Positions 1 through 9,564 are shown, counted from the first letter of the stretch. The stretch is DNA of 61,605 bases from Bacillaceae bacterium Marseille-Q3522 (GCA_017898095.1 JAGKQJ010000003.1:1-61605), one strand, 5' to 3'. Translations and numbers: made by a program. Notes: a model not told the origin generated them from the sequence alone.

Positions 1-235
1 GGACCGGGATGGACGCACCGCTGGTGTACCAGTTGTCTTGCCAAAGGCATCGCTGGGTAGCTATGTGCGGAAGGGATAAGTGCTGAAAGCATCTAAGCAT
101 GAAGCCCCCCTCGAGATGAGATTTCCCTTTACGCAAGTAAGAAGATCCCTGAGAGATGATCAGGTAGATAGGTCTGGGGTGGAAGCGTGGTGACACGTGG
201 AGCTGACAGATACTAATCGATCGAGGACTTAACCA
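1..235 (+). rRNA. 23S ribosomal RNA, 3' end (partial)
   Basis: The window opens inside 23S rRNA. The sequence carries the typical end of Bacillus 23S (…cgatcgaggacttaacc) near 218-235. The mature 3' end is placed at about 235 by comparison with the remembered B. subtilis end and could be off by a few bases. The 5' part lies outside the window. The usual short 23S-5S spacer is replaced by about 300 bp that includes a structured repeat. Confidence 0.97.
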
Positions 236-239
236 AAAT

Positions 240-388
240 GAAAAGCGGAGGCGTCTTGAACAGCCGCGACAAGCTTAAGACGAGCAACGATAAAGTCCGC
301 TTTTTGACTTTAACGTTGCTTGGCTTAAGACCTCGAGCGGCTAGACGCCGGAGCTGGATCAAGAAAAGCGGAGGCGGTTTTTACAGCC
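240..388 (+). repeat. Family A structured repeat, copy 1 (one full 123-bp unit plus start of a second)
   Basis: One full unit (240-362) is followed by the first ~26 bases of a second unit starting again with gaaaagcggaggcg at 363. The unit folds into one long hairpin: 250-256 pairs with 343-349, 262-267 with 337-342, 274-279 with 324-329, and 283-297 with 306-320 (one A-A mismatch) around a cgc-T5 loop. An inverted relative lies at 29505-29704. Several stem pairs differ between the copies but stay paired, which points to selection or decay constrained by RNA (or cruciform) structure. It is open in one frame, but has no ribosome-binding site. Confidence 0.8.
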
Positions 389-480
389 ACCAAAGCAAAA
401 CACAAAGGCAGATTACCGGAAATGTGTTCTTCTTCCAAAAGCATTATCTAGTTTTGAGGGAACAAATTCACAAAATTCTC

Positions 481-508
481 TTGAAAAAAAGGAAAAAGAC
501 AGTATAAT
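481..508 (+). promoter_or_regulatory. Promoter-like site in front of 5S rRNA
   Basis: TTGAAA at 481-486 and TATAAT at 503-508 are separated by 16 bases and end about 25 bases before 5S. If active, it would let 5S be transcribed independently of the 23S upstream. It is inferred from motif and spacing only. The surrounding aagaca…tgtctt arms (about 497-520) could instead be part of the 5S precursor stem. Confidence 0.45.
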
Positions 509-532
509 TAATAGTGTCTTTTGAAAAAAAAG

Positions 533-649
<117 letters not shown>

Positions 650-656
650 AAGTGAA

Positions 657-687
657 AGAGCGTACCCAATTCGGTGCGCTCTTTTTA
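657..687 (+). terminator. rRNA operon terminator
   Basis: agagcgtaccc (657-667) pairs with cggtgcgctct (672-682) around an aatt loop, with one G-U pair, followed by five T. It stands directly behind 5S and no tRNA genes follow. Confidence 0.9.
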
Positions 688-700
688 TATGCGCTCAAAT

Positions 701-1076
701 TTTATCACAGATTAAGAGGCAGTAATCCTATATCCCCGCCTCAAAAATGGAGATAAAGCCAATCATGTTATGCGGGAGATAAACTACCCCTAAAAGCCCG
801 ATTAGTGAACAAGATTTTTCTTAGAACTTCTGCTCTTAGATATTTCAACCAGGTTCTGCGTGGTAAAGTTTTTTTGGGGCTTTTAGCCCTTAGAAAACTG
901 CGTGACTGACCATCAGTAGGGGACGTGTGCCGATATGAACGCAGGCGTCCTGTTGCAATGTCGACACTAGTACATCCTGTACGTCTACCGACTAAAGTCG
1001 CAACGTCCTGTTGCAACGTCGGTACTAGCACGTCCTGTACGTCGAAAAAACCCACTGATGGAAGTTTCACTTTATC
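701..1076. repeat. Family B non-coding element, longest copy (both ends present)
   Basis: A non-coding stretch between the 5S terminator and the ctsR promoter. Its left end (tttatcacagattaagaggc) matches the element at 11937 and its right end (gaagtttcactttatc, 1061-1076) matches those at 5879 and 12111. Inside are inverted arms such as ccctaaaagcccgat / ttggggcttttagccc (about 787-890) and two 40-nt direct repeats at 946-985 and 1004-1043 differing only by transitions. One antisense frame is open for 110 codons, but it looks like no protein I know and has no clear start signals. Function unknown; it could be a miniature mobile element or a decayed insertion sequence. Confidence 0.6.
946..1043 (+). 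repeat. Pair of 40-nt direct repeats inside the Family B element
   Basis: Units at 946-985 and 1004-1043 share cgtcctgttgcaa at the start and cctgtacgtc at the end. The five differences are all transitions, and two of them change both sides of a short inner ATGT/ACAT stem to ACGT/ACGT, keeping the pairing. An 18-base spacer separates the units. Confidence 0.75.
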
Positions 1077-1152
1077 AAGCAGCATGTAAGAATATGACAA
1101 TATCTAGTTTGAAGCAGCAGAAATATGGGAAAAAATAATAAAGCTGCTTCAT

Positions 1153-1202
1153 TTGCAAAGAATGACTATTTTCGTGTATAATTAAAGTCAAATATAGTCA
1201 AA
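1153..1202 (+). promoter_or_regulatory. ctsR operon promoter and CtsR operator
   Basis: A sigma-A-type promoter is visible as TTGCAA (1153-1158) and TATAAT (1177-1182), 18 bases apart. Immediately downstream, AGTCAAA-TAT-AGTCAAA (1186-1202) is a direct heptad repeat matching the known CtsR operator pattern RGTCAAA-NAN-RGTCAAA. The position between -10 and the ribosome-binding site (aggagggggg, 1207-1216) fits repression of the operon by its own first gene product, relieved on heat or protein stress. Confidence 0.9.
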
Positions 1203-1217
1203 GTCAGGAGGGGGGAT

Positions 1218-1682
1218 TTGGTGAAAAACATATCGGATATAATTGAAAGGTATCTTAAAGCAGTTTTAGAAATGAGTGAGAAAGAACATGTTGAAATAAA
1301 AAGAAATGAAATTGCCGATAAGTTCCAATGTGTTCCATCACAAATAAATTATGTGATCAATACCCGGTTTACGATAGAAAAAGGCTATATGGTTGAAAGT
1401 AAACGGGGCGGCGGCGGATATATTCGAATTATAAAAGTGCAGTCCTGTGATCAAGCTCATCTAATAGATCAATTATTATCCTTGATACAAAATCGAATCC
1501 CGCAAAGCAGTGCAGAAGATGTTATTATACGTTTAGCCGAAGAAAATGTCATCACAAAAAGAGAAGCAAAAATTATGTTAAGTGTGATTGATCGTTCCGT
1601 GCTGTACATTGATCTTCCCCATCGGGATGAATTACGATCCAGAATATTAAGAGCAATGTTAACGACGTTAAAATATAAGTAA
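1218..1682 (+). CDS. ctsR: Transcriptional repressor of class III stress genes CtsR
   Basis: A DNA-binding repressor of clp genes. The 154-residue protein has the N-terminal winged helix-turn-helix (residues 3-70, containing FQCVPSQINYVINTRF) and the glycine-rich wing RGGGGYIRI, whose arginine is the known target of the McsB arginine kinase. The C-terminal dimer domain holds REAKIMLSVIDRSVLYIDLP. The start is TTG 1218 or GTG 1221: alignment to B. subtilis CtsR favours 1218, while spacing from the strong ribosome-binding site favours 1221. It is the first gene of ctsR-mcsA-mcsB-clpC, downstream of its own operator. Confidence 0.98.
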   Translation: MVKNISDIIERYLKAVLEMSEKEHVEIKRNEIADKFQCVPSQINYVINTRFTIEKGYMVESKRGGGGYIRIIKVQSCDQAHLIDQLLSLIQNRIPQSSAEDVIIRLAEENVITKREAKIMLSVIDRSVLYIDLPHRDELRSRILRAMLTTLKYK

Positions 1683-1707
1683 TTTCGGCAACCAAAGAGG
1701 TGTAAAA

Positions 1708-2256
1708 ATGATATGCCAAGAATGTAAAAAGAGACCCGCAACGTTGCATTTTACAAAAGTAATAAACGGTGAAAAAAATGAAATTCATTTATGTGAGAAG
1801 TGCGCAAATGAAAATAGTGAATTATTTATTTTAAACAGTTCATCCGGTTTTTCCATTCATAATTTGTTAGCCGGCCTTTTGAATGCAGATATCGGTTTCT
1901 CAGAGGCGAAAAAAAGCACTTTTCCGCGAGAAGCCATGTTGCGCTGCGATCATTGTTCCATGACGTATCAGCAATTTGTAAAGTTAAGCAGGTTTGGATG
2001 TTCACATTGTTATGAAAGTTTTCGTGAACAACTAATACCAATCTTAAGAAGATTACACAGCGGCAACTCCCTTCATCATGGAAAGATACCACAACGGACA
2101 GGCGGGAACATTCATACTCGAAAAAAACTGGAGGATCGGAAAAAAGAATTAAAAGACTTAGTTACAAAGGAAGAATTTGAAAAAGCAGCAAGTGTACGTG
2201 ATGAAATTCGAGCCTTAGAAAAAAAATTAGCGGAATCGAATGAAGGGAGTATATAG
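1708..2256 (+). CDS. mcsA: Zinc-binding activator of McsB and ClpC, McsA
   Basis: 182 residues. Four CXXC-type pairs bind zinc: CQECKK and CEKC near the N-terminus, CDHC and CSHC around residues 75-100. The C-terminal [22 protein letters not shown] is a UvrB/C-type motif, also found in the ClpC middle domain. In B. subtilis McsA binds and activates the McsB arginine kinase and takes part in handing CtsR to ClpC. The gene sits 25 bp after ctsR and its end overlaps the upstream signals of mcsB, consistent with translational coupling. Start ATG 1708 follows the ribosome-binding site aagaggtg. Confidence 0.97.
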   Translation: MICQECKKRPATLHFTKVINGEKNEIHLCEKCANENSELFILNSSSGFSIHNLLAGLLNADIGFSEAKKSTFPREAMLRCDHCSMTYQQFVKLSRFGCSHCYESFREQLIPILRRLHSGNSLHHGKIPQRTGGNIHTRKKLEDRKKELKDLVTKEEFEKAASVRDEIRALEKKLAESNEGSI

Positions 2257-2257
2257 C

Positions 2258-3328
2258 ATGTCACTGGAACGATTCATCAATCAAGCAATGAGTTCATGGA
2301 TGAGTACAGAAGGTCCAGATTCAGATATTGTTTTAAGCTCCCGGATTCGTTTGGCCCGTAATATTAAAGAAATTACCTTTCCAATTCTCATTTCAAGTGA
2401 AGAAGCAAAAAAAGTTATTGAATCTGTTTGGAGTCCGTTAGAAAATAGAACAAAGAACGAATTTGGCAATCTGGAATTGCTTATCATGGATCAGCTTCAG
2501 CCATTGCAAAAAAGAGTGTTGGTGGAAAAACATTTAATTAGTCCGTTTCTTGCCGAACAATCTGCACATGGCGCCTGTTTATTAACAGAAAATGAAGAAA
2601 TCAGTATTATGTTAAATGAAGAAGACCATGTTCGCATTCAATGTTTATTTCCTGGTCTTCAAGTAACAGAAGCTTTAAAAAAAGCAAATCAAATCGATGA
2701 TTGGATCGAGGAATCGGTTGAGTACGCTTTTGATGAACAAATTGGTTACTTAACAAGCTGCCCGACAAATGTTGGAACGGGATTACGGGCATCTGTAATG
2801 ATGCATTTGCCCGGGCTCGTCATCACACAGCAATTGAATCGTATTATTCCGGCTATTAATCAGCTGGGTTTGGTTGTGAGAGGGATATACGGAGAAGGTA
2901 GCGAAGCACTTGGAAATATTTTTCAAGTATCCAATCAAATCACTTTAGGGAAATCCGAAGAAGATATAGCAGAAGACTTAAAAAGTGTTGTCAGCCAATT
3001 AATATCTCAGGAAAGACACGCCAGAGAGGAATTAACAAAAATATCCAACTTACAATTGGAAGATAAGATTTTTCGGTCATATGGAGTATTGATGAATAGC
3101 CGGATCATTGAGTCAAAAGAAGCTACGCAATGTTTATCTGATGTAAGGCTTGGGATTGACATCGGTTATATCAAAAATATTTCTAAAAATATTTTAAATG
3201 AATTGATGATATTAACTCAGCCCGGTTTTTTACAACAATATGCAGGAGGACCATTAAGGCCGGATGAGAGGGATATTCGCAGAGCTTCTTTAATCAGGGA
3301 AAGATTGAATATGGAAATGAAACAGTAG
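2258..3328 (+). CDS. mcsB: Protein-arginine kinase McsB
   Basis: 356 residues, the usual length. It is related to phosphagen (guanidino) kinases: nucleotide-binding SSRIRLARN near residue 30 and [18 protein letters not shown] around residues 168-185 with the conserved cysteine. The C-terminal [17 protein letters not shown] belongs to the phosphoarginine-recognition region. It phosphorylates arginines on CtsR and other proteins, marking them for ClpC-ClpP. I chose ATG 2258 over the in-frame ATG 2240 because 2240 precedes the ribosome-binding site (gaaggga) and lies in the mcsA overlap. mcsA ends at 2256, one base before this start. Confidence 0.98.
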   Translation: MSLERFINQAMSSWMSTEGPDSDIVLSSRIRLARNIKEITFPILISSEEAKKVIESVWSPLENRTKNEFGNLELLIMDQLQPLQKRVLVEKHLISPFLAEQSAHGACLLTENEEISIMLNEEDHVRIQCLFPGLQVTEALKKANQIDDWIEESVEYAFDEQIGYLTSCPTNVGTGLRASVMMHLPGLVITQQLNRIIPAINQLGLVVRGIYGEGSEALGNIFQVSNQITLGKSEEDIAEDLKSVVSQLISQERHAREELTKISNLQLEDKIFRSYGVLMNSRIIESKEATQCLSDVRLGIDIGYIKNISKNILNELMILTQPGFLQQYAGGPLRPDERDIRRASLIRERLNMEMKQ

Positions 3329-3340
3329 GGAGGAACTAAT

Positions 3341-5788
3341 ATGATGTTCGGACGTTTTACGGAAAGAGCGCAGAAGGTATTAGCACTGGCACAAGAAGAA
3401 GCTATTCGATTAGGACACAATAATATTGGAACGGAGCATATTTTACTCGGACTTGTCCGTGAAGGAGAAGGAATAGCAGCAAAGGCACTTCAGGCACTCG
3501 GATTGGTTCCGGAAAAGATACAGGAAGAGGTAGAAAATCTGATTGGAAGAGGCCAGGAAGCTTCAACAACGATTCATTATACTCCACGGGCAAAAAAAGT
3601 TATCGAACTATCAATGGATGAAGCAAGGAAGTTAGGCCACTCCTACACAGGAACAGAACATATCCTCCTTGGGTTAATACGTGAAGGAGAAGGTGTTGCA
3701 GCAAGAGTACTTAATAATCTTGGTGTAAGCTTAAATAAGGCAAGACAACAAGTTCTTCAGCTACTTGGCAGCAGTGAAAGCGGCAATCATCAGGGAGGAG
3801 CTGCAGCCAGTGCAAGTACGCCGACTTTGGATAGCTTAGCAAGAGACTTAACTGCGATTGCACGGGAAGGAAGCCTTGATCCGGTTATTGGAAGAAGCAA
3901 GGAAATTCAACGCGTGATTGAAGTATTAAGCAGACGTACAAAAAATAACCCGGTATTAATAGGTGAACCTGGTGTCGGAAAGACAGCCATTGCCGAAGGA
4001 TTAGCACAGCAAATTGTCAATAATGAAGTGCCGGAAATTTTACGCGATAAACGAGTCATGACTTTGGATATGGGTACGGTTGTTGCTGGTACGAAATATC
4101 GCGGTGAATTTGAAGACCGTCTCAAAAAAGTGATGGATGAAATCCGCCAGGCGGGAAACATTATTTTATTTATTGATGAGCTCCATACATTAATAGGCGC
4201 CGGAGGTGCCGAAGGGGCCATAGACGCTTCTAATATTTTGAAACCTTCTCTTGCAAGAGGAGAACTGCAATGCATCGGTGCGACAACACTGGATGAATAC
4301 AGAAAATATATTGAAAAGGATGCAGCTTTAGAAAGAAGATTTCAACCAATTACAGTCGATGAACCGACGGCAGAGGAATCCGTACAAATATTGAAAGGGT
4401 TGCGGGATCGTTATGAAGCGCATCACCGTGTATCGATAACAGATGATGCTATTCTTGCGGCAGTGAAGTTTTCTGACCGCTACATTTCAGACCGTTTTCT
4501 TCCGGATAAAGCAATTGACTTAATTGATGAGGCGGGTTCGAAAGTTCGCTTACGATCATACACAACGCCGCCTAATTTAAAAGAATTGGAAGTTAAGCTT
4601 GAAGTAGTGAGAAAGGAAAAAGATGCCGCTGTACAAAGTCAGGAATTTGAAAAAGCAGCTTCGCTAAGAGATTCTGAACAAAAACTTCGTGAACAACTTG
4701 AAGAAACGAAGAAAACTTGGAAAGAAAAACAAGGAAAAGAAAACAGCGAAGTAACAATTGACGATATTGCCAGTGTTGTTTCAAGCTGGACGGGAATTCC
4801 GGTTTCCAAATTGGCGCAAACAGAAACAGAAAAATTATTGAATTTAGAAAACATTTTACACTCACGGGTAATTGGCCAGGAAGAAGCGGTAAAAGCAGTA
4901 TCAAAAGCAGTCCGCAGGGCGAGAGCCGGCTTAAAAGATCCGAAACGTCCGATTGGATCCTTTGTTTTCCTTGGTCCGACAGGAGTTGGGAAAACAGAAC
5001 TGGCAAGAGCATTGGCAGAAGCAATGTTTGGTGAAGAAGAGGCAATGATTCGTATCGACATGTCGGAATATATGGAGAAGCATTCTACTTCTCGTTTGGT
5101 TGGCTCTCCTCCCGGCTATGTTGGTTTTGAAGAAGGCGGGCAATTAACGGAAAAAGTAAGAAGAAAACCATATTCCGTTATCCTGTTGGATGAAATTGAA
5201 AAAGCTCACCCGGATGTATTTAATATATTGCTGCAAGTATTAGAAGATGGACGCCTAACTGATTCAAAAGGACGTACGGTTGATTTCCGCAATACAGTAG
5301 TAATTATGACTTCTAATGTCGGTGCAGAAGCATTAAAGCGTAATAAATATGTCGGCTTTAATGTCAATGACGGTGACCAGGATTACAAAGATATGAAGGG
5401 GAAAGTAATGGATGAGTTAAAAAGAGCTTTCCGTCCTGAATTTTTAAACCGTATTGATGAAATAATTGTATTCCATGCATTGGAAAAAGACCATTTAAAT
5501 GAAATTGTAACGTTGATGTCTGATCAACTTGTTAAACGATTAAAGGAGCATGAAATTGCTCTTGAATTGACGGATGCTGCGAAGGAGAAAATCTCTGAAG
5601 AAGGCTATGATCCGGAGTATGGGGCAAGGCCGCTTCGCAGGGCAATTCAAAAAAATATCGAGGATTTATTGTCTGAAGAGCTTTTAAAAGGTTCTATTTC
5701 TTCCGGACAAAGCGTTGTTATTGACGTTGAAGGCGGACAATTTGTTGTGAAATCTGCGGAAAAAAGTGAAGCCGCTAACCTCCGATAA
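3341..5788 (+). CDS. clpC: AAA+ unfoldase of the ClpCP protease, ClpC
   Basis: 815 residues. Domains in order: two N-terminal Clp repeats (1-145), AAA+ domain 1 with Walker A GEPGVGKT near 208 and Walker B ILFIDELH, a coiled UVR-containing middle domain (about 410-480) to which McsB/MecA adaptors bind, AAA+ domain 2 with Walker A GPTGVGKT near 546, and a VGF tripeptide near 670 typical of the ClpP-docking loop. It unfolds substrates such as phosphoarginine-tagged proteins and ComK into ClpP. It is the last gene of the CtsR operon, 12 bp after mcsB, and a strong terminator follows. Confidence 0.99.
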   Translation: MMFGRFTERAQKVLALAQEEAIRLGHNNIGTEHILLGLVREGEGIAAKALQALGLVPEKIQEEVENLIGRGQEASTTIHYTPRAKKVIELSMDEARKLGHSYTGTEHILLGLIREGEGVAARVLNNLGVSLNKARQQVLQLLGSSESGNHQGGAAASASTPTLDSLARDLTAIAREGSLDPVIGRSKEIQRVIEVLSRRTKNNPVLIGEPGVGKTAIAEGLAQQIVNNEVPEILRDKRVMTLDMGTVVAGTKYRGEFEDRLKKVMDEIRQAGNIILFIDELHTLIGAGGAEGAIDASNILKPSLARGELQCIGATTLDEYRKYIEKDAALERRFQPITVDEPTAEESVQILKGLRDRYEAHHRVSITDDAILAAVKFSDRYISDRFLPDKAIDLIDEAGSKVRLRSYTTPPNLKELEVKLEVVRKEKDAAVQSQEFEKAASLRDSEQKLREQLEETKKTWKEKQGKENSEVTIDDIASVVSSWTGIPVSKLAQTETEKLLNLENILHSRVIGQEEAVKAVSKAVRRARAGLKDPKRPIGSFVFLGPTGVGKTELARALAEAMFGEEEAMIRIDMSEYMEKHSTSRLVGSPPGYVGFEEGGQLTEKVRRKPYSVILLDEIEKAHPDVFNILLQVLEDGRLTDSKGRTVDFRNTVVIMTSNVGAEALKRNKYVGFNVNDGDQDYKDMKGKVMDELKRAFRPEFLNRIDEIIVFHALEKDHLNEIVTLMSDQLVKRLKEHEIALELTDAAKEKISEEGYDPEYGARPLRRAIQKNIEDLLSEELLKGSISSGQSVVIDVEGGQFVVKSAEKSEAANLR

Positions 5789-5800
5789 AATGGAAGGAAT

Positions 5801-5837
5801 AAAGGAGGTACACTCTTTTAGAGTGTATCTCCTTTTT
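5801..5837 (+). terminator. Terminator of the ctsR-clpC operon
   Basis: aaaggaggtacactc (5801-5815) pairs with gagtgtatctccttt (5821-5835) around a short tttta loop, followed by a T run. radA must therefore be expressed by readthrough or by a promoter of its own. Confidence 0.9.
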
Positions 5838-5870
5838 TTCACTCAAGATAAATTCACGTTACAAAGTATT

Positions 5871-5894
5871 TTTTCTGATGGAAGTTTCACTTTA
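5871..5894. repeat. Family B right-end fragment
   Basis: ctgatggaagtttcactttat is identical over 21 bases to the right end of the element at 701-1076 (there at 1054-1074). No left end is seen nearby, so this is a fragment or a free-standing site, 40 bp upstream of radA. Confidence 0.6.
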
Positions 5895-5933
5895 TGAGGA
5901 CGCAGTTGAACGTAAATTTGAGGGGGGAAAGAA

Positions 5934-7307
5934 GTGGCAAAAATAAAATCTAAGTTTATTTGTCAAGAGTGCGGATATGAATCACCTAAGTGGTTAGGAA
6001 AATGTCCCGGCTGTGGAACTTGGAATAAAATGGTCGAAGAAGTAGAAAAACCAGTTCCTAAAAGAGGTGTTTTTACACATACTCAGAACGGATTTGCTCC
6101 AGTAAAACCAACAGCAATCACTGCAATAGAAACAGTTGCAGAGCCTAGAATTTATACGGATTTAAAAGAATTAAACCGTGTATTAGGAGGAGGGGTGGTA
6201 AGGGGCTCTCTTGTTCTTATCGGCGGGGATCCCGGAATCGGAAAATCGACTTTACTTCTTCAAGTGTCTGCACAACTTTCACAAAAAGGCCACTCTGTTT
6301 TATATATTTCAGGAGAAGAATCATTAAGGCAAACAAAGCTGAGAGCTGATCGAATCGGAATTTCTTCAGAACGAATACTCGTTTACGCAGAAACAAATCT
6401 AGAAGCGATCGCTCAGACGATTGATGCAACTGAACCTGAGTTTGTGATTGTTGATTCTATTCAAACCATATTTCAACCAAATATCACTTCTGCCCCGGGA
6501 AGTGTTTCACAGGTCAGGGAATGTACGGCTGAATTAATGAGAATTGCAAAAACGAAAGGAATAGCAATTTTTATTGTCGGACATGTCACGAAAGAAGGGG
6601 CCATTGCAGGTCCAAGATTATTAGAGCATATGGTTGATACTGTCTTGTATTTTGAAGGAGAGCGGCATCATACCTATCGGATATTAAGGGCTGTAAAGAA
6701 TCGTTTCGGGTCAACAAATGAAATCGGAATTTTTGAAATGAAAGAATTTGGTTTAGAAGAAGTAGTCAACCCTTCGGAAATCTTTTTAGAAGAGCGTTCG
6801 CAAGGTGCTGCCGGCTCTACTGTAGTCGCGTCAATGGAAGGAACCCGTCCTGTCCTTGTCGAAATTCAGGCACTTATTTCACCAACAAGCTTTGGAAATC
6901 CCCGCAGAACGGCAACAGGGATTGATTATAATCGGATTCCGCTTATCATGGCCGTTCTGGAAAAACGCGTAGGGATGTTGCTGCAAAATCAGGATGCCTA
7001 TTTAAAGGTTGCCGGTGGTGTGAAGCTAGATGAACCGGCGATTGATCTTGCGATCGCGGTAAGTATTGCTTCCAGTTTTCGCAACAAAGGAACAAGGGCA
7101 ACAGATTGTGTGATTGGGGAAGTCGGATTAACAGGAGAGGTAAGAAGAGTTTCAAGAATTGAACAAAGAGTACAAGAAGCAGCAAAAATGGGTTTTGAGC
7201 GAGTCATTTTACCGGTAAACAATTTAAGCGGCTGGAAAGGTCCAAAAGGGATTGAGTTAATAGGAGTCTCTTCTATTAACGAGGCCTTAACAATTACTTT
7301 AGGTTGA
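5934..7307 (+). CDS. radA: DNA repair protein RadA (Sms), branch-migration ATPase
   Basis: 457 residues. The N-terminal C4 zinc finger has CQEC and CPGC at residues 10-27. A RecA-like ATPase follows, with Walker [11 protein letters not shown] near 97, the RadA-specific [11 protein letters not shown] motif near 255, and a Lon-protease-like C-terminal domain (from about 290). It acts in recombinational repair and natural transformation by extending D-loops. Start GTG 5934 follows aggggggaaag. In B. subtilis the next gene is disA; here a terminator-like hairpin and yacL follow instead. Confidence 0.98.
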   Translation: MAKIKSKFICQECGYESPKWLGKCPGCGTWNKMVEEVEKPVPKRGVFTHTQNGFAPVKPTAITAIETVAEPRIYTDLKELNRVLGGGVVRGSLVLIGGDPGIGKSTLLLQVSAQLSQKGHSVLYISGEESLRQTKLRADRIGISSERILVYAETNLEAIAQTIDATEPEFVIVDSIQTIFQPNITSAPGSVSQVRECTAELMRIAKTKGIAIFIVGHVTKEGAIAGPRLLEHMVDTVLYFEGERHHTYRILRAVKNRFGSTNEIGIFEMKEFGLEEVVNPSEIFLEERSQGAAGSTVVASMEGTRPVLVEIQALISPTSFGNPRRTATGIDYNRIPLIMAVLEKRVGMLLQNQDAYLKVAGGVKLDEPAIDLAIAVSIASSFRNKGTRATDCVIGEVGLTGEVRRVSRIEQRVQEAAKMGFERVILPVNNLSGWKGPKGIELIGVSSINEALTITLG

Positions 7308-7651
7308 ATAAATAAATATTGTATTGAAATAAAATAATTCTTATGGTAGAATGTTTAGCTTTTAAAATTTGACAGCACCATTATCGTAATGGTAACCTTA
7401 TAATAAGGCTTGCTTTCGAATGCCTTATTTTTTTCTAGTTCAACATAAAAAAAGAGAACGGATTCATTTTTCAGAAAACTAGAAGCAGCTTTTGTCCGCG
7501 GATTGTTTGCAGTAATGGGGAGAATAAAGCAATAAAAGACCAACAGCAATAATTTAATCAGGTACAATCTTATTCATGCAATTAATAAATTTCCAGTAAT
7601 TACGTTTTAAATGATGAAAATTGTTTATAATAATAAAAGGGAGGTGAAGGA
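7308..7651. other. radA-yacL gap where disA is expected
   Basis: 344 bp without a gene. It holds a hairpin terminator at 7402-7434 and an AT-rich stretch. No DisA motif (for example DGA or RHR of diadenylate cyclases) is visible in any frame. The only open frame is a 70-codon antisense one without recognisable content. Confidence 0.7.
7402..7434 (+). terminator. Terminator after radA
   Basis: aataaggc (7402-7409) pairs with gccttatt (7422-7429), followed by a run of T. It separates radA from yacL transcription. Confidence 0.75.
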
Positions 7652-8734
7652 ATGTTAAAGAGAATTGTACAATTTTGTTTTTTAATTACAGGTGTCACGC
7701 TGGGTATTCTCTTTATACCTATTTTGTTAGATGCATTAAGATTAAATAACATTCCAATTTTAAGTAATTCATATACATCCGCTATACTGGGGGCCATTAT
7801 CTTTTATTTTATTACATTCTGGGCGGTTGACTATGTGGTCAATTTTGTGAAATGGATTGAGGAGTCGCTTGTTAAAGCACCGATAACGGATTTAATTTTT
7901 GGAAGTATTGGTTTAATATTTGGTTTGGTTATTGCTTTTTTGGTCGGTTACGCTTTAAACACGATAAAAATACCTGTATTAAATACTATCGCACCGATTT
8001 TACTTACACTATTGTTCGGATATTTAGGTTTCCAGGTTGGATTTAAAAAACGGGACGAACTATCCGGCTTATTTACGAGCAGAAAGAAGAAGGTCACGGA
8101 AGATGAGTTAGAGAAATCTGCAAATAATGCTTTAAAAATATTTGACACTAGTGTTATTATTGATGGGAGAATAGCGGATATTTGTAAGACAGGTTTTTTA
8201 GAGGGAACGGTTGTAATACCTCAATTTGTCCTCGAAGAATTGCAACATATCGCTGATTCTTCAGATGTTTTAAAACGTGTTCGCGGAAGAAGAGGGCTGG
8301 ATATTTTAAATCGGATTCAAAAAGAGCTTGCGATGAAAGTCGAAATATATGAAGGTGATTTTGAAGATATACAAGAAGTGGACAGCAAACTTGTGAAATT
8401 AGCGAAACTGACGAATGGTGTTGTTGTTACAAATGATTTTAATTTAAATAAAGTGTGCGAACTTCAAAAGGTTCCGGTTTTAAATATAAATGATTTGGCA
8501 AATGCGGTAAAACCGGTTGTTCTCCCTGGTGAAGAGATGCGTGTTCAAGTTATTAAAGACGGAAAAGAGCATAACCAGGGGGTTGCTTATTTAGATGATG
8601 GCACAATGATCGTAGTCGAAGAAGGCAGAAACTATATCGGCAAACAATTAGATGTTCTTGTGACCAGTGTACTGCAGACATCCGCCGGCAGAATGATATT
8701 TGCCAAGCCCAAAATATTAGAAAAAGCACTGTAA
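7652..8734 (+). CDS. yacL: Membrane-anchored PIN-TRAM domain protein YacL
   Basis: 360 residues. Four hydrophobic segments in residues 5-130 anchor it. A PIN domain follows: [13 protein letters not shown] near 165-177 starts the acidic nuclease site, with further acidic residues in DSKLVKLAK and [14 protein letters not shown]-like beta domain closes it ([20 protein letters not shown]…). PIN domains are usually metal-dependent RNases; the cellular substrate of YacL is not established to my knowledge. Start ATG 7652 follows gggaggtgaagg. A strong terminator follows, so ispD is separate. Confidence 0.93.
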   Translation: MLKRIVQFCFLITGVTLGILFIPILLDALRLNNIPILSNSYTSAILGAIIFYFITFWAVDYVVNFVKWIEESLVKAPITDLIFGSIGLIFGLVIAFLVGYALNTIKIPVLNTIAPILLTLLFGYLGFQVGFKKRDELSGLFTSRKKKVTEDELEKSANNALKIFDTSVIIDGRIADICKTGFLEGTVVIPQFVLEELQHIADSSDVLKRVRGRRGLDILNRIQKELAMKVEIYEGDFEDIQEVDSKLVKLAKLTNGVVVTNDFNLNKVCELQKVPVLNINDLANAVKPVVLPGEEMRVQVIKDGKEHNQGVAYLDDGTMIVVEEGRNYIGKQLDVLVTSVLQTSAGRMIFAKPKILEKAL

Positions 8735-8781
8735 GCAGAAATGATTTTTCAACAAAAGTGGAAATACAAATAGAAAAAAGC

Positions 8782-8822
8782 GAAAAACGCCTGATGAAAA
8801 GCGGGATTCAGGCGTTTTTCAC
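8782..8822 (+). terminator. Terminator after yacL
   Basis: gaaaaacgcctga (8782-8794) pairs with tcaggcgtttttc (8808-8820). The T run inside the 3' arm makes it terminator-like in both directions. Confidence 0.85.
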
Positions 8823-8854
8823 TGTTTAATCTAAATGATAGGGGAATTTTTTTT

Positions 8855-9544
8855 ATGACTTATCAAGTCATTATTCCTGCTGCGGGTCAGGGGAAAAGAA
8901 TGGGGGCAGGGAAGAATAAGCTTTTGCTGGAACTAGGTCAGCTTCCTGTATTTATACATACGATGCGAATTTTTGAGAATGATCCAAGTTGTACAAAGAT
9001 ATTTCTTGCGATTCATCCGGATGATAAAACTGAATTATCGAAACTCATAAAAAAGTTTCATCTAAAAAAAGAAACGCAAATTATTGCCGGAGGAAAAGAA
9101 AGACAACATAGTGTGTATAATGCGCTAAAACACATTTCCGGCGATGGCATTGTTCTCGTACATGATGGCGCACGACCGTTTGTCGATCAGGAATATATCC
9201 ACAGGCTTGTAGACGTTGCCGGGCAGAAAGGGGCGGCTATTCTGGCTGTCCCTGTAAAAGATACAATCAAAAAGGTCTCAGAATTGAAAGTGACCGAAAC
9301 GGTTGAACGCGCAAATCTCTGGTCCGTTCAAACACCGCAGGCATTCCGGATTTCGTTATTAAAAGAAGCTCATAAAGAGGCGGAGGAGGATAGCTTTTTA
9401 GGGACAGATGATGCTAGTCTTATAGAAAGGCTTGGCAAAGAGGTCTTTATTGTTGAAGGGGATTACGATAATATTAAGCTGACAACGCCGGAAGACTTGT
9501 ACTTTGCCGAAGCAATTCTTCGCCAAAGAAGAAGCAGAAGATGA
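8855..9544 (+). CDS. ispD: 2-C-methyl-D-erythritol 4-phosphate cytidylyltransferase IspD
   Basis: 229 residues. It transfers CMP from CTP to methylerythritol 4-phosphate, the third step of the MEP isoprenoid pathway. The nucleotide-binding loop [16 protein letters not shown] is at residues 6-22. The [12 protein letters not shown] and [11 protein letters not shown] segments and the VQTPQAF substrate loop are all present. The weak upstream signal (aggggaa) precedes ATG 8855. It overlaps the reading region leading to ispF by four bases at the open-frame level, and the pair is evidently co-transcribed. Confidence 0.97.
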   Translation: MTYQVIIPAAGQGKRMGAGKNKLLLELGQLPVFIHTMRIFENDPSCTKIFLAIHPDDKTELSKLIKKFHLKKETQIIAGGKERQHSVYNALKHISGDGIVLVHDGARPFVDQEYIHRLVDVAGQKGAAILAVPVKDTIKKVSELKVTETVERANLWSVQTPQAFRISLLKEAHKEAEEDSFLGTDDASLIERLGKEVFIVEGDYDNIKLTTPEDLYFAEAILRQRRSRR

Positions 9545-9564
9545 TAACTAAAGGAGATAAAGGG

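Noticed and set aside
238-507. Open reading frame of 89 codons over Family A, with a similar 79-codon frame on the minus strand at 29467-29706
   Set aside because: Both share an apparent peptide (KSGG, SRDKLKTSN, VRFLTL), but there is no ribosome-binding site, differences between copies are mostly non-synonymous yet preserve base pairing, and one copy starts in the 23S-5S spacer. RNA structure explains the conservation better.
768-1100. Antisense 110-codon ORF in the Family B element
   Set aside because: No recognisable protein sequence or start signal; the frame runs through nested repeats and the element also exists as end fragments without it.
4593-5143. Overlapping antisense ORFs of 150, 140 and 70 codons in clpC
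   Set aside because: Shadows of the highly constrained clpC coding strand; no start signals.
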